Shown: piece by piece, positions 1 through 8,365 of the stretch | How the letters are laid out: each line of letters opens with the position of its first letter | Numbering within the stretch: position 1 is the first letter of the stretch | Source: VBDM01 sp964430565 | Lineage (GTDB): Bacteria > Pseudomonadota > Gammaproteobacteria > Burkholderiales > SG8-39 | DNA length: 64,000 nucleotides | Assembly: GCA_964430565.1 (NCBI GenBank) | Contig: CAYSFD010000019.1 | Span: forward strand, 62,001 to 126,000 | Reading direction: 5' to 3' | Program-made: the position numbers and the translations under genes | The notes under the pieces: generated by a model | Told to the model about the DNA's origin: nothing | Databases searched by the model: none | The model's input: only the letters and a program-made list of their open reading frames with translations

Positions 1-399
1 GTGGATGACTATGGGCATCACCCCGTGGAAATGCAGGCGACGCTCGATGCCGCGCGCGGCGCTTTCCCGGGCCGGCGCATCGTGCTCGCTTTCCAGCCCC
101 ACCGCTACACGCGCACACGCGACTTGTTCGAGGACTTCGTAAAGACACTTTCCGGCGCGGATGCGCTGCTGCTTGCGGAGGTCTATCCGGCCGGCGAGAC
201 CCCGATCGTGGCCGCGGACGGACGCTCGCTCGCGCGCGCGATCCGCGTCGCCGGAAAGATCGAGCCGGTGTTCGTCGAGAACATCGCCGACATGCCCGAT
301 GCCATCCGCAAGATCGTACGGTCGGGCGACGTGGTGGTGACCATGGGCGCGGGCTCTATCGGGAGCGTGCCGCCGGCGCTCGCCGGGCACGGACGGTGA
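1..399 (+). CDS. murC: UDP-N-acetylmuramate--L-alanine ligase, C-terminal part
   Basis: This is the C-terminal 132 residues of MurC, the cytoplasmic ATP-dependent ligase that adds L-alanine to UDP-MurNAc at the start of the peptidoglycan stem peptide. The window opens inside the gene. The first visible residues, DDYGHHPVE, are the conserved MurC motif at the start of the C-terminal ligand-binding domain, and the HRYTRT segment that follows is also typical. Roughly the first two thirds of a normal MurC must lie upstream. The stop codon overlaps the murB start in a GTGA, and murB, ddl and ftsQ follow in the order expected of a dcw cluster. Confidence 0.95.
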   Translation: MDDYGHHPVEMQATLDAARGAFPGRRIVLAFQPHRYTRTRDLFEDFVKTLSGADALLLAEVYPAGETPIVAADGRSLARAIRVAGKIEPVFVENIADMPDAIRKIVRSGDVVVTMGAGSIGSVPPALAGHGR

Positions 400-1307
400 A
401 TATGTCAGAACCGATCGCATTGCGAGGCGTCTTGAGCAAGAACGAGCCGATGGCGAAGCACGTCACTTGGCGCGCGGGCGGCGCTGCCGCGCGCGCGTAC
501 ACCCCGGCCGACCGCGCGGATCTTGTCGCGTTCCTGGCGAGCCTTCCCAAGGGCGAGCCGGTCTGTTTTGTGGGCCTGGGGAGCAACCTGCTCGTGCGCG
601 ACGGCGGCTATCGCGGCACCGTGGTGCTGATGCACAACCCGCACGGGGCGATGCAGGTCGAGGGCGATCTGATCTACGCGGAAGCCGGAGTCGCGAGCCC
701 CAAGGTCGCGCGCTTTGCGGCTACGCACGGATTCGAGGGGTCGGAGTTCCTCGCCGGCGTGCCCGGGACGGTCGGCGGAGCGCTCGCGATGAACGCCGGC
801 TGCTATGGAGCGGAGACCTGGGACGTCGTCGCGAAAGTCTTGACGGCATCGCGGGCCGGGACGGTGCGCGAACGAGTCCCTTCCGATTTTGATATCGAAT
901 ATCGGCACGTCGAGCTGCGCAGGCCAAAGCTTGGCGAGGACGAATGGTTTCTCGCCGGCTGGTTTCGCTTCCGCGTGGGCGATGTCAAGCGCTCGCGCGG
1001 GCGGATAAACGAACTGCTTGCACAGCGTATCGCCGAGCAGCCGCTCGACCTTCCGAACGCCGGGTCGGTGTTCCGCAATCCGCCGGGCTACTACGCGGCG
1101 CAGCTGATCGAGGCGTGCGGGCTCAAGGGCTCGGAGATCGGTGGCGCCCGAATCTCCGAGAAGCACGCGAACTTCATCGTCAACCCGAAGGGCAGGGCTC
1201 GCGCAGCCGACATCGAAGCGCTGATCGCTCACGCGCGCGATACGGTGAAGGCACGGTTCGGCGTCGAACTCGCCCCCGAGGTAAGAATCATCGGGGAGGC
1301 CGCTTGA
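396..1307 (+). CDS. murB: UDP-N-acetylenolpyruvoylglucosamine reductase
   Basis: MurB is the FAD- and NADPH-dependent enzyme that reduces enolpyruvyl-UDP-GlcNAc to UDP-MurNAc in the cytoplasm. The 303-residue product has the FAD-binding segment GLGSNLLVRDGGYRG near residues 60-75, NAGCYGAE near 130 and the catalytic-serine motif NAGSVFRNPP near 225, and it ends with the PEVRIIG segment that carries the conserved acidic residue. The length suits the short MurB class. The start is GTG at 396, overlapping the murC stop; an in-frame ATG at 402 is the alternative. The 3' end overlaps the ddl start by four bases, so translational coupling is likely. Confidence 0.95.
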   Translation: MNMSEPIALRGVLSKNEPMAKHVTWRAGGAAARAYTPADRADLVAFLASLPKGEPVCFVGLGSNLLVRDGGYRGTVVLMHNPHGAMQVEGDLIYAEAGVASPKVARFAATHGFEGSEFLAGVPGTVGGALAMNAGCYGAETWDVVAKVLTASRAGTVRERVPSDFDIEYRHVELRRPKLGEDEWFLAGWFRFRVGDVKRSRGRINELLAQRIAEQPLDLPNAGSVFRNPPGYYAAQLIEACGLKGSEIGGARISEKHANFIVNPKGRARAADIEALIAHARDTVKARFGVELAPEVRIIGEAA

Positions 1308-2245
1308 AGGCGAGCGACCTTGGAAAAGTCGCTGTGCTGATGGGCGGGCGCTCTGCCGAGCGCGCGGTATCGCTGAGAAGCGGCGCCATGGTGCTCGCCG
1401 CCCTGAAGAAGAAGGGTGTCAACGCGTACGCCTTCGATCCGAAGGAGAAGGGGCTCGACGCCTTTATCAAGGGGCGTTTCGACCGCGTGTTCATCGCGCT
1501 GCACGGCCGTTACGGCGAGGACGGCACGATCCAGGGCGCGCTCGAGCTGATCGGCGTTCCCTACACGGGTTCGGGCGTGCTCGCGAGCGCGCTCGCGATG
1601 GACAAGTGGCGCGCCAAGCTCGTGTGGCAGGCATCCGGGATTCCGACGCCGCATTGCGAGCTTCTTGCTCGGGAAAGCGATCTTCAGGCTGTTGCGATGC
1701 GGCTGGGGCTGCCCCTGATGGTGAAGCCCGTCAACGAAGGCTCGTCGATAGGGATGACCAAGGTGAAGGGCGCCCGAGAGTTTCCCGAAGCCTATGCCCT
1801 TGCCGCCAACTACGACCGCGCCGTGATCGCAGAGGCCTTCATCGACGGGGTAGAGCTGACGGTCGCAATTCTGGGAGACGCGCCCTTGCCGGCGATCAAG
1901 CTCGAGACGCCGCGCGAGTTCTACGACTACGAGGCGAAGTACGGCGCGCAAGACACCCGTTACATCATCCCTAGCGGATTGCCGCCTGACGCCGAGCGCA
2001 TCATCCAGGACGAGGCGCTGCGCGCCTTCAGAACATTGGATTGCCGCGGATGGGGTCGCGTCGACCTGATGCTCGACCATTCAGGGAAACCCTATTTCCT
2101 CGAGGTGAATACGTCTCCGGGGATGACCGACCATTCGCTTGTGCCCATGGCGGCGCGTCACGCCGGACTGTCGTTCGAAGATCTCTGCCTGCGGATTCTT
2201 GAATCGGCGCGGCTCGAGGAGGCAGGAGGCGCTCGTGTGGAATAA
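1304..2245 (+). CDS. ddl: D-alanine--D-alanine ligase
   Basis: This ATP-grasp ligase joins two D-alanines for the peptidoglycan stem. The protein is about 313 residues, the usual DdlB size. It shows the N-terminal VLMGGRSAERAVSLRSG motif, the ATP-grasp segment MVKPVNEGSSIGM and the C-terminal FLEVNTSPGMT motif that holds the metal ligands. The frame is open much further upstream, but that stretch is murB in another frame. I chose TTG at 1304, which overlaps the murB stop in a TTGA and puts the N-terminal strand at the expected distance. ftsQ starts inside the last 11 bases. Confidence 0.93.
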   Translation: MKASDLGKVAVLMGGRSAERAVSLRSGAMVLAALKKKGVNAYAFDPKEKGLDAFIKGRFDRVFIALHGRYGEDGTIQGALELIGVPYTGSGVLASALAMDKWRAKLVWQASGIPTPHCELLARESDLQAVAMRLGLPLMVKPVNEGSSIGMTKVKGAREFPEAYALAANYDRAVIAEAFIDGVELTVAILGDAPLPAIKLETPREFYDYEAKYGAQDTRYIIPSGLPPDAERIIQDEALRAFRTLDCRGWGRVDLMLDHSGKPYFLEVNTSPGMTDHSLVPMAARHAGLSFEDLCLRILESARLEEAGGARVE

Positions 2246-2990
2246 CCCGCGCCTTACCAGCGCCACCGCGAACGCTGTGTTTGCCGTGGCGCTCGCTCTG
2301 CTCGCCTACGCCGGGTCGCGATTCCTTTCCGAATCCCCGGAATTTCCGCTTAGAACCGTCGTCGTGCAAGGCGAGCTTCAGCGCGTTACGCGCGGCGACA
2401 TCGCGGGAGCGCTCCAGGATCGGGTGAAGGGTACGTTTTTCAGCATCGATTTGGATTCGATACGGGCGCTGCTTGAAGGCGTTCCCTGGGTACACCGCGC
2501 CGAAGTGCGGCGCGGCTGGCCCGATCGTCTCGAAGTGCGCATCGAGGAGCACGTGGCGCTCGCTCGCTGGCAAGGCGGGGAGCCGCGTCTGATCAACACC
2601 CATGGCGAGCCATTTTCCGCAAAGAGCGAAGCTTCGCTTCCGCTTTTCTCAGGGCCTGCCGGGAGCGAAGGCGAGGTTGCTCACCGCTACGTGGTTTTCC
2701 GGGACCTGCTCTCCCCGCTCGCCCTCGAACCGAGGCAGGTGCTGCTCAGTTCGCGCCTCGCCTGGCAGCTCAGGCTTTCCAATGGTCTTAGCGTGCAGCT
2801 TGGGCGTGACTCGGACAAGGAGCGCGTCGAGGAGCGTCTCGCCAAGTTCGTTTCCGTGTATCCGCAAACGCTCGGCAAGTCGGGACGCCGTCTCGACTAT
2901 GTTGACCTGCGCTACCCCAACGGTTTTGCGCTGCGTGCTCCCGAGACCCCGAAGTCCGAGCCGCGGAAAGCTGCGCGCAAGCGAGTCTGA
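2235..2990 (+). CDS. ftsQ: cell division protein FtsQ
   Basis: FtsQ is a bitopic inner-membrane protein that links early divisome parts to FtsB/FtsL and septal synthesis. The 251-residue product has a short cytoplasmic N-terminus, one transmembrane helix near residues 13-30 (AVFAVALALLAYAGSRFL), then a POTRA-like region beginning FPLRTVVVQGEL, and the longer FtsQ domain to the end. Start GTG at 2235 (MWNNPRL) gives the usual short cytoplasmic tail; the reading frame upstream of it is ddl in another frame. It lies between ddl and ftsA, one base before the ftsA ATG, as in most betaproteobacteria. Confidence 0.93.
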   Translation: MWNNPRLTSATANAVFAVALALLAYAGSRFLSESPEFPLRTVVVQGELQRVTRGDIAGALQDRVKGTFFSIDLDSIRALLEGVPWVHRAEVRRGWPDRLEVRIEEHVALARWQGGEPRLINTHGEPFSAKSEASLPLFSGPAGSEGEVAHRYVVFRDLLSPLALEPRQVLLSSRLAWQLRLSNGLSVQLGRDSDKERVEERLAKFVSVYPQTLGKSGRRLDYVDLRYPNGFALRAPETPKSEPRKAARKRV

Positions 2991-2991
2991 C

Positions 2992-4221
2992 ATGGCCAGA
3001 GAAAACAAGAACCTCATGGTCGCCTTGGACATTGGCACTTCCAAGGTGGTGGCGATAGTCGCGGAACTGCTCCCCGACGGGCGCCTGGAGATCATCGGCA
3101 TGGGGGGGCATGAGTCCAAGGGTCTTAAAAAGGGCGTGGTCGTCAACATCGAGGCGACGGTCAATGCCATCCAGCGCACGCTCGAGGAAGCGGAGTTGAT
3201 GGCTGACTGCAAGATCGAACGCGTCTTCACGGGGATCGCCGGCAGCCACATCAAGAGCTTCAACTCCACGGGGATGGTCGCGATCAAGGACAAGGAGGTG
3301 ACTCCGATCGACGTGGAGCGCGCGATCGAGACGGCGCGCGCCATGCCCATCCCAGCCGACCAGCAGGTGCTTCACATCCTCACCCAGGAATTCATCATCG
3401 ACGGCCAGGATGGTGTTCGCGAGCCGCTCGGCATGAGCGGGGTGCGGCTCGAGGTGAAGGTCCACATCGTGACGGGCGCCGTGTCGGCCGCGCAGAACAT
3501 CGTGAAGTGCGTACGCCGTTGCGGGCTGGAAGTGAACGATCTGATTCTACAGCCGCTTGCGTCTTCGTTTGCAGTGCTTACCGAGGATGAAAAGGAGCTC
3601 GGCGTGTGCCTGGTCGACATCGGCGGTGGAACGAGCGACATCGCGGTGTTCCGCGAAGGCGCGATTCGCCACACCGCCGTCGTCCCAATTGCCGGCGACC
3701 AGATTACCAACGACATCGCGATGGCGCTGCGCACGCCCACCGCCGAAGCCGAGGAACTCAAGATCCATCACGGCTGTGCGTTGAGGCAGCTTGCAGAAGC
3801 CGGCCAGATGATCGAGGTCGCGGGCGTGGGCGATCGCCCGCCGAGGATGCTTTCGCGCCAGACCCTCGCCGAGGTAATCGAGCCCCGCGTCGAGGAACTG
3901 TACTCGCTCATCCAGCAGGTGCTGCGCGATTCCGGCTACGAAGAGCTGCTTTCATCGGGAGTGGTGCTCACGGGCGGCTCGGCCGTGATGCAGGGCATGG
4001 TGGAGCTGGGCGAGGAGATTTTTCACATGCCGGTGCGGATGGGCATTCCCCGCTACACCGGCGCGCTTTCGGACGTGGTCCGCAGCCCGCGCTATGCCAC
4101 GGGCATCGGGCTGCTGCTCGAGGGCGTCGTCCAGACGCAGCGCGGACTGATCGCGCGGCAGGGCGGATCGGTAAGGCAAGTGCTAGGAAGGATGCGCCAA
4201 TGGTTCCAGCACAATTTTTAA
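2992..4221 (+). CDS. ftsA: cell division protein FtsA
   Basis: FtsA is the actin-like ATPase that tethers FtsZ to the membrane. The 409-residue protein begins MARENKNLMVALDIGTSKVV and has the phosphate-2 motif LVDIGGGTSDIAVF and the adenosine motif GVVLTGGSAVMQGM. It ends in the conserved amphipathic membrane-targeting tail, here RMRQWFQHNF. The oddity is downstream: a second copy of this tail, RMRQWFQRNF plus stop, lies 90 bases further on after a perfect hairpin. See the repeat at 4186-4311. Confidence 0.96.
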   Translation: MARENKNLMVALDIGTSKVVAIVAELLPDGRLEIIGMGGHESKGLKKGVVVNIEATVNAIQRTLEEAELMADCKIERVFTGIAGSHIKSFNSTGMVAIKDKEVTPIDVERAIETARAMPIPADQQVLHILTQEFIIDGQDGVREPLGMSGVRLEVKVHIVTGAVSAAQNIVKCVRRCGLEVNDLILQPLASSFAVLTEDEKELGVCLVDIGGGTSDIAVFREGAIRHTAVVPIAGDQITNDIAMALRTPTAEAEELKIHHGCALRQLAEAGQMIEVAGVGDRPPRMLSRQTLAEVIEPRVEELYSLIQQVLRDSGYEELLSSGVVLTGGSAVMQGMVELGEEIFHMPVRMGIPRYTGALSDVVRSPRYATGIGLLLEGVVQTQRGLIARQGGSVRQVLGRMRQWFQHNF

Positions 4222-4311
4222 GCGCGACTGAAATGGGGGATCAACAAGGGGGTGTGCCCCCTTGTTCGACCGGTCGGAAGGATGCGTCAATGGTTTCAAC
4301 GCAATTTCTGA
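4186..4311 (+). repeat. Duplicated ftsA 3' end flanking a hairpin
   Basis: Bases 4186-4221 (the last 11 codons and stop of ftsA) are repeated at 4276-4311 with 30 of 36 bases identical. The displaced copy reads G-R-M-R-Q-W-F-Q-R-N-F-stop. Five of the six differences are silent (one is the stop, TAA/TGA) and the sixth changes His to Arg. Between the copies is a perfect palindrome with 10-base arms at 4243-4252 and 4257-4266 and a TGTG loop. No T-run follows it, so a terminator is doubtful. Confidence 0.9.
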
Positions 4312-4369
4312 GTCCAGCAGGGCGTTGCATGCAGTTGTTTTTTTACTTCATCCCGGAAGGAGGGTAAGT

Positions 4370-5524
4370 ATGTTTGAAATCGTCGAAAGCACATTAGGCG
4401 GCACCGTGATCAAGGTAATCGGTGTCGGCGGCGCAGGGGGCAACGCCGTCGACCACATGATCCGAAACGGCGTGGCCGGCGTCGAGTTCATCACCGCCAA
4501 TACGGACGGGCAGGCACTCTCGCGAACTCAGGCGAAAAACCAGGTCCAGCTCGGATCGACCGGACTGGGCGCGGGGGCCAAGCCGGAAGCCGGTCGCGCT
4601 GCAGCGCTCGAGGCGCGCGACCAGATAGCCGACGCCCTGCGCGGCGCGCACATGGCCTTCATCACTGCCGGAATGGGTGGCGGCACCGGCACCGGCGCCG
4701 CCCCCATCGTCGCGGAAGTCGCCAAGCAGATGGGCATCCTTACCGTCGCGGTCGTGACCAAGCCCTTCTCATTCGAGGGCGTGCGCCGCACGCAGTCCGC
4801 GCAGGCCGGTATCGACGAGCTCTCCCAGCATGTCGACTCGGTGATCGTGATTCTCAACGAGAAGCTCGAGGAGGTGCTGGGCGACGACGTGTCCATGGAG
4901 GACGCGTTTTCTTCGGCCGACAGCGTTCTCAAGAACGCTGTTGCCGGAATCTCCGAGATCATCAACGTTCCCGGCCTCATCAACGTCGACTTCCAGGACG
5001 TGCGCACCGTGATGGCCGAGCAGGGGACTGCGATGATGGGCTCGGCGGCCGCCTCCGGCGTGGATCGCGCGCGCATCGCAGCCGAGCAGGCCGTGGCCTG
5101 TCCGCTGCTTGAAGGCGTAAACCTCTCGGGCGCACGCGGAGTCGTGGTCAATATCACGGCTAACAAGTCGAGCCTCAAGCTGCGCGAAACCAAGGAGGTG
5201 ATGAACACGATCCGCGGCTTTGCGGCCGACGACGCGACCATTATTTTCGGCGCAGTCTACGACGACGCCATCGGTGAGGAGCTGCGCGTTACTGTGATTG
5301 CGACAGGTCTCGGTCAGCCGCAACTCGCCCGCCAGTCGAAGCCCCAGTTGGTCGTGCACAAGACCGGTACCGACAACGTGCCTCTCAGCGGCGTGGATTA
5401 CCGGGCGCTCGACGAAATGCCCGCTGTGATTCGCAAGAACCGCACTTCCACCATCGAGGCGCTTCAGGCGAGCGGGGTCGATAAGTACGACATCCCCGCG
5501 TTCCTGCGCAAGCAGGCCGACTAA
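4370..5524 (+). CDS. ftsZ: cell division protein FtsZ
   Basis: FtsZ is the tubulin-like GTPase that forms the cytokinetic ring. The 384-residue product has the tubulin signature GGGTGTGAA at residues 103-111, the T7 synergy-loop region around NVDFQDV, and the C-terminal peptide YDIPAFLRKQAD that binds FtsA and ZapD. The start is ATG at 4370 after a strong GGAAGGAGGG ribosome-binding site; the frame is open further upstream, but that part covers the duplicated ftsA tail. A zapD gene lies about 11 kb downstream in this window. Confidence 0.97.
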   Translation: MFEIVESTLGGTVIKVIGVGGAGGNAVDHMIRNGVAGVEFITANTDGQALSRTQAKNQVQLGSTGLGAGAKPEAGRAAALEARDQIADALRGAHMAFITAGMGGGTGTGAAPIVAEVAKQMGILTVAVVTKPFSFEGVRRTQSAQAGIDELSQHVDSVIVILNEKLEEVLGDDVSMEDAFSSADSVLKNAVAGISEIINVPGLINVDFQDVRTVMAEQGTAMMGSAAASGVDRARIAAEQAVACPLLEGVNLSGARGVVVNITANKSSLKLRETKEVMNTIRGFAADDATIIFGAVYDDAIGEELRVTVIATGLGQPQLARQSKPQLVVHKTGTDNVPLSGVDYRALDEMPAVIRKNRTSTIEALQASGVDKYDIPAFLRKQAD

Positions 5525-5541
5525 GTTTGGGAGAAAAAAGA

Positions 5542-5691
5542 ATGAGTACAGCCAAGAGAACCGGTCTACCCCGCTATCTGCGCAAACCCCTGATCGTACG
5601 CACCTCCGCACGGCTGTCCGCGCGGACCGCCTCGGTGCTGATCCGCACCGTTGCTTTTGTCCCCGCCTACCAGCGCAGGCGACTGCACTGA
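5542..5691 (+). CDS. Small basic protein of unknown function between ftsZ and lpxC
   Basis: A 49-codon frame starts at ATG 5542, eight bases after a GGGAGA ribosome-binding site, directly downstream of ftsZ and on the same strand. The product, MSTAKRTGLPRYLRK..., is very basic and rich in Arg, Ser and Thr, with a short hydrophobic patch (SVLIRTVAFV) near residues 31-40. I do not recognise a family. Position, spacing and a plausible ribosome-binding site argue for a real gene; the high-GC background, in which open frames arise easily, argues for caution. Confidence 0.45.
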   Translation: MSTAKRTGLPRYLRKPLIVRTSARLSARTASVLIRTVAFVPAYQRRRLH

Positions 5692-5746
5692 AGTAAGGGC
5701 AGCGGCGGCTTTCCGGAGTCCGGGCCGGCGAGCCGCGCGGCTGTGG

Positions 5747-5752
5747 TAAAAT
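5747..5752 (+). promoter_or_regulatory. Probable -10 element upstream of lpxC
   Basis: TAAAAT within GTGGTAAAATCTTACG, 47 bases before the lpxC start codon. It stands out from the GC-rich surroundings. No good -35 match is visible at 16-18 bases upstream. Confidence 0.5.
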
Positions 5753-5798
5753 CTTACGTTTTCAATCGACTGCGGTGGCTTCCACTGCGGCGGCTCGA

Positions 5799-6716
5799 AT
5801 GTTCAAGCAGCGCACACTCAAGTCCGTAATTCGCGCCACCGGCGTTGGGCTTCACACAGGCGAAAAAGTGGCCATGACCCTGCGGCCGGCCCCGGCGAGC
5901 ACGGGGATCGTATTTCGCCGCATCGACCTGCCCTCGCCCATCGATATCGTCGCCGACCCCTTCAAAGTGACCGACGCACGGCTTTGCAGCACTCTCGAGG
6001 CGAACGGAGCGAGAGTCTCGACCGTCGAGCACGTGATGTCGGCATTCGCCGGACTCGGCATCGACAACGCCTATGTCGATCTTACTGGGTCGGAAGTGCC
6101 GATTATGGATGGCAGCGCTTCGCCCTTCGTGTTTCTCATACAATCGGCCGGCATCGAACAGCAACCGGCGCCCAAGCGTTTCTTTCGCATCAGGAGCGCG
6201 GTCGAAGTGAGGGACGGCGACAAGTGGGCGCGCTTCGAGCCTTTCGATGGATTCAAGCTTTCGTTTTCGATCGAATTCGACCATCCCGCATTCGAGCACT
6301 CGACGCAAACGGCCCACGTCGATTTCGCAAATACGTCCTACGTCAAGGAAGTGGCGCGAGCGCGCACGTTTGGATTTATCCAGGACGTGGAAGCGCTGCG
6401 CGATTCGGGCCTCGCTCTCGGCGGGAGCCTCGACAACGCCATTGTCGTGGATGAGTATCGAGTGTTGAACGCGGAGGGCTTGCGCTACGGCGACGAATTC
6501 GTCAAGCACAAGCTGCTCGACGCAATCGGCGATCTTTACCTGGTCGGACATCCGCTGATCGGCTATTTCTCGGCCCACAAATCCGGGCATGCCCTGAACA
6601 ACCGCTTGCTGCGGGAGACGCTTGCCTCGAAAGGCGCTTGGGAGTGCGTCACATTCGAGCGCGAGGAGGATGCGCCGGCGGCGCTTTCCCGCCTGTTTGC
6701 TCTGCCTGCCGTCTGA
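5799..6716 (+). CDS. lpxC: UDP-3-O-acyl-N-acetylglucosamine deacetylase
   Basis: LpxC is the zinc-dependent deacetylase that commits UDP-acyl-GlcNAc to lipid A synthesis. The 305-residue protein begins MFKQRTLKS, the family N-terminus, so ATG 5799 is preferred over the in-frame ATG at 5775. The catalytic Glu and first zinc ligand are in TVEHVMSAF (E77, H78). The second zinc-binding segment is HKLLDAIGD, and the general-base region is HKSGHALNN. Position downstream of ftsZ is conserved. A possible -10 element lies just upstream, so it may have its own promoter. Confidence 0.97.
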   Translation: MFKQRTLKSVIRATGVGLHTGEKVAMTLRPAPASTGIVFRRIDLPSPIDIVADPFKVTDARLCSTLEANGARVSTVEHVMSAFAGLGIDNAYVDLTGSEVPIMDGSASPFVFLIQSAGIEQQPAPKRFFRIRSAVEVRDGDKWARFEPFDGFKLSFSIEFDHPAFEHSTQTAHVDFANTSYVKEVARARTFGFIQDVEALRDSGLALGGSLDNAIVVDEYRVLNAEGLRYGDEFVKHKLLDAIGDLYLVGHPLIGYFSAHKSGHALNNRLLRETLASKGAWECVTFEREEDAPAALSRLFALPAV

Positions 6717-6742
6717 TTCCGTTTTATCGCGGGCCTGCGCTC

Positions 6743-6928
6743 TTGCTTGTCCTGCGCATAGCCGGAATTCTGGTGGTGCTCACCACCGCGGCCGGGATCG
6801 TCCTTTACCTGCTTACCCGCGACCGAAAGTATCTGCGCTTCGCGTATCAGACGTTCAAGTACGCCTTGATCTTTGCCTTGCTCCTGCTGGGTTTGCTGGC
6901 GCTCGAGCGTGCAATTGTGCTCGTTTGA
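6743..6928 (+). CDS. Small two-helix membrane protein downstream of lpxC
   Basis: The frame encodes about 61 residues with two hydrophobic helices: LRIAGILVVLTTAAGIVLYL, then after the charged stretch TRDRKYLRFAYQTFKY a second, ALIFALLLLGLLALERAIVLV. The start is uncertain: TTG at 6743 leaves only a short cytoplasmic tail, while an ATG at 6638 would overlap lpxC by 79 bases. I recall small proteins of this kind next to lpxC in betaproteobacteria, but function is unknown. It is convergent with dciA, leaving only nine bases between stops. Confidence 0.6.
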   Translation: MLVLRIAGILVVLTTAAGIVLYLLTRDRKYLRFAYQTFKYALIFALLLLGLLALERAIVLV

Positions 6929-6937
6929 GACTCGGCC

Positions 6938-7366
6938 CTACCGGTGGTCCCGCCCCGTGATTCTGCCCAGGGCAGTTTTTAGTTCTGAATCAGGGAGTTG
7001 CTCATAGAGCCGGCTAAGTCCATGTGCGGCTTCCGCGCTCATTTTCGCTGATTTTTCAACAGGTTGGCCCTCAAAATTGAGGGGTTGCACGCGTACTTCC
7101 ATTCCGGTAACCTCGACCGCTCGTCTTGAAAGCTCCTCCGACAGCGTGGGGCTCAGGAGTTTCAGTTTGGCCGCGACTGCGCTGTTGGCGGCGAAAATAA
7201 CGATTTTTCCCTGCTTGTAGTTGGCGATGGAGCAACATCGCGCCAGGGATTCCGGAAGCGCGGCTGCGAGAATTCCGCGCAACTCGATCAAGCGCCGCGC
7301 CTGTGGCATCAGGGACGCGATGCCGTCGGGTTGATTCAGATAGGCGCACGGGTTCTTCGTAGGCAT
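6938..7366 (-). CDS. dciA: DUF721 (DciA-type) protein
   Basis: The 142-residue product belongs to the DUF721 family; DciA members are ancestral loaders of the DnaB replicative helicase in bacteria without DnaC. The conserved core is around CCSIANYKQGKIVIFAANSA, followed by LKLLSPTLSEELSRR and the strand VTGMEVRVQPL. The C-terminal third is polar and poorly conserved, as is normal. The gene sits between lpxC and the M23 peptidase/secA pair, its usual place in betaproteobacteria. It is divergent from the peptidase gene with only 38 bases between start codons. Confidence 0.85.
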   Translation of the reverse strand: MPTKNPCAYLNQPDGIASLMPQARRLIELRGILAAALPESLARCCSIANYKQGKIVIFAANSAVAAKLKLLSPTLSEELSRRAVEVTGMEVRVQPLNFEGQPVEKSAKMSAEAAHGLSRLYEQLPDSELKTALGRITGRDHR

Positions 7367-7404
7367 GGTTGGGTGATGCTTGGATTGCCCTCAGGAGGGG
7401 TGGC

Positions 7405-8337
7405 GTGCATATTATTCTCGTTTCGAGCAGTTTGGCCAAGTCGAGGTCGCTGACGCTGACTACGCGGCATTTGGTCGCGGCCTCGGTATGCATGGCGTTG
7501 CTCGTGTTCAGCCTCACGTTCGGGCTTTTCTGGATGACCGCGCGGCACGCTACCGAGTTCAAGCTTCCGCTGCTCGATTCGCTGCTCTTGGCTGCCCAGG
7601 TTTCCGCCCAGGAGCAGCAAAAACGCAAGACCGAGGAATTCCTCAGGGAAAACCTAAACGCCATGGCGATCAAGCTCGGCCAGATGCAGGCGCAGCTCAT
7701 GCGTCTGGATGCTCTGGGCGAGCGCCTTTCAGCTCTGGCCGGACTTAAGCCCGGCGAGTTCCGCTTCAGCGAGTCGCCCGGCCGCGGCGGTCCGGTGTCC
7801 AGCATCCCCCCGCAAGACCTTTCGATGGCGGAATTCAACCGGCAGCTCGACCAGCTTTCCAGGCACATGGAAAACCGTACCGACTCCCTCGGTATCCTTG
7901 AGTCGCAGCTGTTCGACGCCAAGGTGAAAAAGAAACTCATGCCGACGATTCCGCCGGTCGACGGCAGTTGGAGCGCCTCGAGCTTCGGCTGGCGCATCGA
8001 TCCGTTCAACGGCATGCTCGCCTTGCACGAGGGCGTCGATTTCGTCGTCGACGCAGGCACCCCGGTTTTTGCGGCCGCAGGGGGCGTGGTGAGGTTCGTC
8101 GGGTCGCAGGGCCCGTACGGCCACATGGTTGAGATCGACCACGGGAACGATTTCGTCACCCGCTACGCGCATTGTTCGAGACTTCTGGTGAAGGAAGGCG
8201 AGGTTGTCCAGCGTGGAAGCAAGATCGCCGAATCCGGATCCACCGGGCGCGCGACAGGCCCGCATGTGCATTTTGAAGTTCGCTATCGGGGCGTGGCGCA
8301 AAACCCGGTCCGATTCCTTCAGGCCTCGACGCGCTAA
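7405..8337 (+). CDS. M23 family metallopeptidase (LytM type)
   Basis: This is a membrane-anchored murein endopeptidase-like protein of 310 residues. One transmembrane helix near residues 25-45 (LVAASVCMALLVFSLTFGLFW) is followed by a periplasmic coiled-coil-prone stretch (about 70-175) and a C-terminal peptidase M23 domain. The zinc ligands are visible in HEGVDFVVDAG (His and Asp) and in GPHVHFEVR (HxH), so it should be catalytically active rather than a degenerate LytM activator. Start GTG 7405 is chosen because AGGAGGGG lies just upstream. It precedes secA, as in related genomes, and may act in septal or envelope peptidoglycan cleavage. Confidence 0.9.
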   Translation: MHIILVSSSLAKSRSLTLTTRHLVAASVCMALLVFSLTFGLFWMTARHATEFKLPLLDSLLLAAQVSAQEQQKRKTEEFLRENLNAMAIKLGQMQAQLMRLDALGERLSALAGLKPGEFRFSESPGRGGPVSSIPPQDLSMAEFNRQLDQLSRHMENRTDSLGILESQLFDAKVKKKLMPTIPPVDGSWSASSFGWRIDPFNGMLALHEGVDFVVDAGTPVFAAAGGVVRFVGSQGPYGHMVEIDHGNDFVTRYAHCSRLLVKEGEVVQRGSKIAESGSTGRATGPHVHFEVRYRGVAQNPVRFLQASTR

Positions 8338-8365
8338 GGAAGCTCTGCACAAGCGCAATGTTGTT

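Noticed and set aside
405..1232. Long minus-strand open frame opposite murB, and similar long frames opposite other core genes (for example 1229-2080, 11500-12633 and 43520-45181)
   Set aside because: They are antisense shadows of well-identified genes in high-GC DNA; their products have no recognisable domain and are extremely Arg/His-rich.
4243..4266. Hairpin after ftsA as a rho-independent terminator
   Set aside because: The stem is perfect but only TTGTT follows, not a T-run, and ftsZ, needed in excess, lies downstream.
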